A DNA stretch of 64,000 nucleotides, taken from the NCBI GenBank assembly GCA_032622095.1, contig CP136061.1, forward strand, positions 232,500,944 to 232,564,943, read 5' to 3'. Position 1 is the first letter of the stretch; every line of letters begins with the position of its first letter. Positions 60,378 through 64,000 of the stretch are shown here, in pieces. Source of the DNA: Siphonodentalium dalli (Eukaryota > Mollusca > Scaphopoda > Gadilida > Siphonodentaliidae). Position numbers and translations under genes: made by a program. Below the pieces are notes generated by a model, which did not search any database, was not told where the DNA came from, and saw only the letters and a list, made by a program, of their open reading frames with translations.

Positions 60378-61034
60378 TAGTGCAGCGGCCAAATCGAAAA
60401 AGAGCTCTAGTTTTCGAGATACCCCTACCCACGGTAGAACAAGTTAAAACCAACTTTTTTTAAAGGGGAAATATATACTGTTGACGAAAATGATAGTGAA
60501 AAATAACGGAATTGGTGGTGGCTATTGACAAATCGACGATAAGCGATACCCACCAGTGACTTTTTCCAGAAATTAACGATTTTGGTAAAGTGAGCCCTGT
60601 GGCTATGACCCAACCTATTTGCCAATATTGTTGACGTTAAAATTACTATATCATACCATACCTCTAACTGATATGAAAAAAGTGTTGGTTAATTTAGATT
60701 TTCCTGCCATTTGGAGCCGAAACATTTATTTTTTGTTGAAAAATCGCACTTTTTCACAAAAATATTATTTTTTAAACATTATCATTCAAATGGATATTGC
60801 TATAATGCCGAAATATTTAATCCTTATCGTGAAGCAGTTATCTGCCAAGTATATGCAGAAAGAAGTTAACAGAAAATTTGAACGATTTGCGAAATAATGG
60901 ATTTTAGCTACCCCTCCCCCAAACACGTTTTTGGTCGAAAAATTACATTACAACTTTACCAAATTTCCCGATTGATCACAATGGGACCCAGCATAATTCG
61001 TTTGCTGTAAATTGAGCCCGGGGACATTGCTTAA
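60378..61034. other. Non-coding stretch
   Basis: AT-rich. A 92-codon open frame at 60619-60897 is Lys/Ile/Leu-rich by base composition and has no recognised domain. Confidence 0.45.
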
Positions 61035-61099
61035 GTGATTAAAGACGTGTTCGGGCTTCCAGACCCCAAATTACAACAACAACAACAACCAATTTTATT

Positions 61100-61400
61100 T
61101 GCTATTACATACAGTAAGTGTCGCATATCACAAGTACTCCATTCTCGCTTAAGATTGAAATGCAGTAGTTTGAACTATGACCTATTGAGTAATCACATTA
61201 AAACGTCCCCTCTCTGTCGTTGTGGCAAAATAGAAACAGCATATCATTAATTATAGGAATGTCCTGAATACAGTGGTCCTAGGACTGAACTTCTATGCGC
61301 CATACTGAATGTCATTTTATCAGAAATACTCTTTTGCGTGGAACACAGCAACGCTGTCATTTGCTAAAACTTCGTGAAAAGCATTGAAACCCTGCTGAGC
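61100..61400 (+). pseudogene. LINE ORF2 C-terminal remnant
   Basis: One frame reads HSRLRLKCSSLNYDLL, SPLCRCGKIETAYH, then after a stop and a short gap ECPEYSGPRTELL and FVKSIETLLSAKF. The C-x-CG...H...C-P...R..L pattern and terminal helix are typical of the end of LINE ORF2. It is distinct from the families at 3195 and 50728. Two stops (near 61249-61257) show decay. It is followed within 200 bp by the satellite region. Confidence 0.7.
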
Positions 61401-61459
61401 GCGAAATTTACCCCCACCAGATCGTCTGTAATCTCACGACGACGGACGTATCAATGACG

Positions 61460-61560
61460 CAAACAACATTATCTGTGTATCATTGTGTCCAATCAGCTCC
61501 AACGAAACTATGTGTATATCATTGTATCCAATCAGCTCCAACTGGATTACATCCTAACTT
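61460..61560. repeat. Short direct repeat
   Basis: TGTGTATCATTGT-TCCAATCAGCTCCAAC-type text occurs twice, at about 61470-61503 and 61511-61544. Confidence 0.75.
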
Positions 61561-61589
61561 TCCCCATACAGTCTCTCTCTCCCAGATAA

Positions 61590-64000
61590 ATTGTTTACCT
61601 CCCGATAGAACTACCCTATGTCCACAGACTCAGTTAAAACTGGGAGCATGTCCATCGAGTTCGTGGTGTTTTCATGACTTAAAATAGCGTAATAGTCACA
61701 TAAACAGTTAAAGTTGAATTTTTTGTTATTTGCCAGCCGCTTTTGTAAAGTGTCACATGCTGTCGGAAACCAATACAACCTTGTATATCGTATAAACTGG
61801 AACCATGTCCCTCGAATTTGTGGTGTTTTCATTATTTAAAATAGCGTATGTGTCACATAAACAGTTAAAATTGCATTTTTGTTGTTTGCCAGCCTCTTTT
61901 TGTAAAGTGTCACATGCTGTCGGAAACCAATACAGCCTTATATATCGCATAGTTTCGGCCACAATATATGTTGATATTGAAATCATAATCCCTTCAGTAC
62001 ATGATGTGTTCAAGACTTCAAATAGGGTAGGGGTACATAAAGCCAGGGTAGGGGTACATAAAGCCAGCCACTTGTTGTGGAGTGCCGCATGGTACAGATT
62101 TTCGGGAACCAACACATATGCATATCCTGATAAAAACTAACCGTTTGTCAAGCCCTCAGTTAATATTGAGGTCATATCATTTCACCATGTGGTGTCTTCC
62201 AAGACTTCAAATAAAGTAGGGGTCCTCAAAATTTTGCCTTTCTTATTTTCCAGCCACTTTTCGTTAAGTGCTCATGCTTTCTGAACCCAATCCATCTATT
62301 TACATTGTGTACGTACATACATCCTTGTACAACTAACTCCCCATTGTCCATACACTCAGTCAATGGTGATATCGTTCCAGTTCGTGGTGTGTTCTAGTCT
62401 TCAAAGTGGGAAGGGGCTAATACAAACATTGAAAAATCGCATTATTTATTGTCCAGTCGCTTTTTGTAAAGTGTCACTGACTGTCGGGTACCAACCCATC
62501 TTTAACAATTGTGTATTTCTTGATCGTCGTTTGACCTTGAGGGCACATCCATTCAGTTCGTGGTAGGTTCAATGGATTACATGGGGTAGGGGTCCCTTAA
62601 AATTCGCCTTCATCGTTTGTCATCTCCTTTGTGTAAGGTGCCACGGTGTTCTCGCGAACGGTGTGCTCACGAGAGCATTGCATCTTTTCTGACAGAACAG
62701 CCATTCGGCCACAATCTCGGGTGATATTGATAGCATATGCCTTGAGCTAGTGGTGTGTTCAAGACTTCAAATAGGGATTGTAGTCCCCTACGACAGTGAA
62801 ATTTAGCCCTTTCGTTTGCCGGCCGCTTTCGAGAACCATCTCATCCATCACAGATTCGTATTTCCAGATAATACTCCCATTTGTCCACAACTTCAGTTAA
62901 CATTGAGAGCATATCATTTGTTTAAGACTTCAAGTGGGGTAGTGGGGTCCTCAAAACATAGAAAATTCGCCTTTCGTGTTTACCAGCCGCTTTTTGTAAA
63001 GTGTTCCAGGATATCGGGGGAACCAAATCACCCATATCAATTAATAATTCCATGATAGCAATACCTTTCTATCACACACTAAGCTAAGTATGAGAGAATA
63101 TAACGTCAGTTCATGCTGTGAATAAGATATTAAATGGGTTAATGTGGTCCCCCCAAACAGTGAGTATTCGCCGTTCTCTTTCACCAACAGCCTTTTGTAA
63201 AGTGACCCAGACATTCAAGACCTGATATACTATACTCTTGATATAGCATCCATTTCTCTACGCACTCAGTTAATATTGGGAGCATATTCTTTCGGTTCAT
63301 TGTGTGATCAAGACTTCAAATGGGGTAGTGTGGCCTCAAAAAACTAAATCACATTTCGTATTTGCCAGCCGCCTTTTGTAAAGTGCTCCAAGATTTCGGG
63401 AAACAAACCACCCATACCCATTGTACATAATACATGACAGCACTACCTTTCGTTCACACACTCAGTTAATATTGAGAGAATATTGATTCGGCTCAATGTG
63501 TGCTAAAGAGTTTAGAAGGGTTATGGGTACCCAGAACAGTGAGAATTCGCCTTTGTCTTTGCTAGCCACTTTTTGTAAAGTTTCCCAGACATTCGGAAAC
63601 CAACCCAACCACTGAAGATGTATATTTCCTGAATTACCTACCATTTGTCCACACCTCAGTTAATGTTGAGAACATATCCATCCATTGGTGTGTTTAAGAC
63701 TTTAAATGGGGTAGGGTGCTCAAAGAAAATATTCAGCTTTGGCATTTGCCAGCCGCTTTTTGTAAAGTACCCTAGGATTTTGGGAACCAAACTACCCATA
63801 TAAATTGTATATTCCCTGATAGCACTACCTTTCGTTCACACTGTGAGTTAATAAAAGCATATACATTCGGGGCATGGTGTGTTCAAGAGTTTAAATGGGC
63901 TTATAAAGGGGTCCCACAAAACAAAAAATATTCGCCTTTGGCGTTTGCCATCCGATTTTTGTAAAGTTCTAAAGGCTTTCGGGAACCAACCAACCAACCC
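61590..64000. repeat. Degenerate satellite, about 190-bp period
   Basis: The words GCCAGCCGCTTTTTGTAAAG, TCGGGAACCAACC, CACTCAGTTAATATTGAGAG and GTGTTCAAGACTTCAAATGG recur in fixed order. TTTTGTAAAG lies near 61743, 61904, 62463, 62993, 63194, 63374, 63571, 63760 and 63959, with decayed units between. Spacing is mostly 160-200 bp. The array runs off the right end of the window. No coding capacity. Confidence 0.85.

Noticed and set aside
60619-60897. 92-codon Lys/Ile-rich frame as a gene
   Set aside because: Composition follows local AT richness; no domain or neighbouring exon seen.

Overview
This window looks like repeat-dense, non-coding-dominated nuclear DNA of an invertebrate animal, probably marine. 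The grounds are AT-rich non-coding sequence, many non-autonomous DNA transposons, AP-endonuclease LINE retrotransposons, Helitron-type ends (5' TC, 3' hairpin then CTAG, between A and T), minisatellites, and no prokaryote-style operons. I cannot name the species. Only one stretch looks like a host protein gene (37592-39671). Nearly everything else is mobile or tandem repeat sequence, and many short open frames are chance frames in repeats.

Layout. 1-7559 is one copy of a segmental duplication; the other is 42576-54769 plus 56345-56978. The copies differ by clean insertions: a TTAA-target MITE only in the first, and a LINE and a Helitron cluster only in the second. Both carry a decayed LINE fragment split by the same hAT-like MITE with an 8-bp target duplication. 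7111-14083 holds two local tandem duplications (units of about 1819 and 1719 bp) that carry Helitron pieces and a 795-bp foldback MITE with TA target duplication. 13821-24312 is a head-to-tail Helitron array: one 672-bp unit, then four units of about 1.04 kb. One of these four is split by a 5.63-kb foldback element (17284-22913) with perfect 30-bp termini and AATT target duplication. Each 1.04-kb unit carries, antisense, what resembles a captured terminal exon.

24313-28293 is mostly single-copy, with a GC-rich promoter-like patch near 27.0-27.5 kb and a possible small first exon on the minus strand. 28294-29843 holds two more TTAA MITEs. 29863-32057 is a 63-bp minisatellite (about 27 units) interrupted by another TTAA MITE. 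32.1-37.5 kb holds diverged repeats and a degenerate minisatellite. 37592-39671 encodes tandem modules of about 140 residues that resemble the Bles03/C11orf68 (DUF1917) family; the fifth module is out of frame.

48226-54584 is a nearly complete LINE with ORF1 (coiled coil, RRM-like end) and ORF2 (endonuclease, reverse transcriptase, zinc knuckle), carrying two in-frame stops and one frameshift. 54770-60103 is a second Helitron cluster built on a 122-bp repeat. 61.0-61.4 kb is a LINE 3' remnant, and 61.6 kb to the end is a degenerate satellite of about 190 bp. The biology to read here is transposon nesting, Helitron tandem replication and possible exon capture, rather than a gene pathway.
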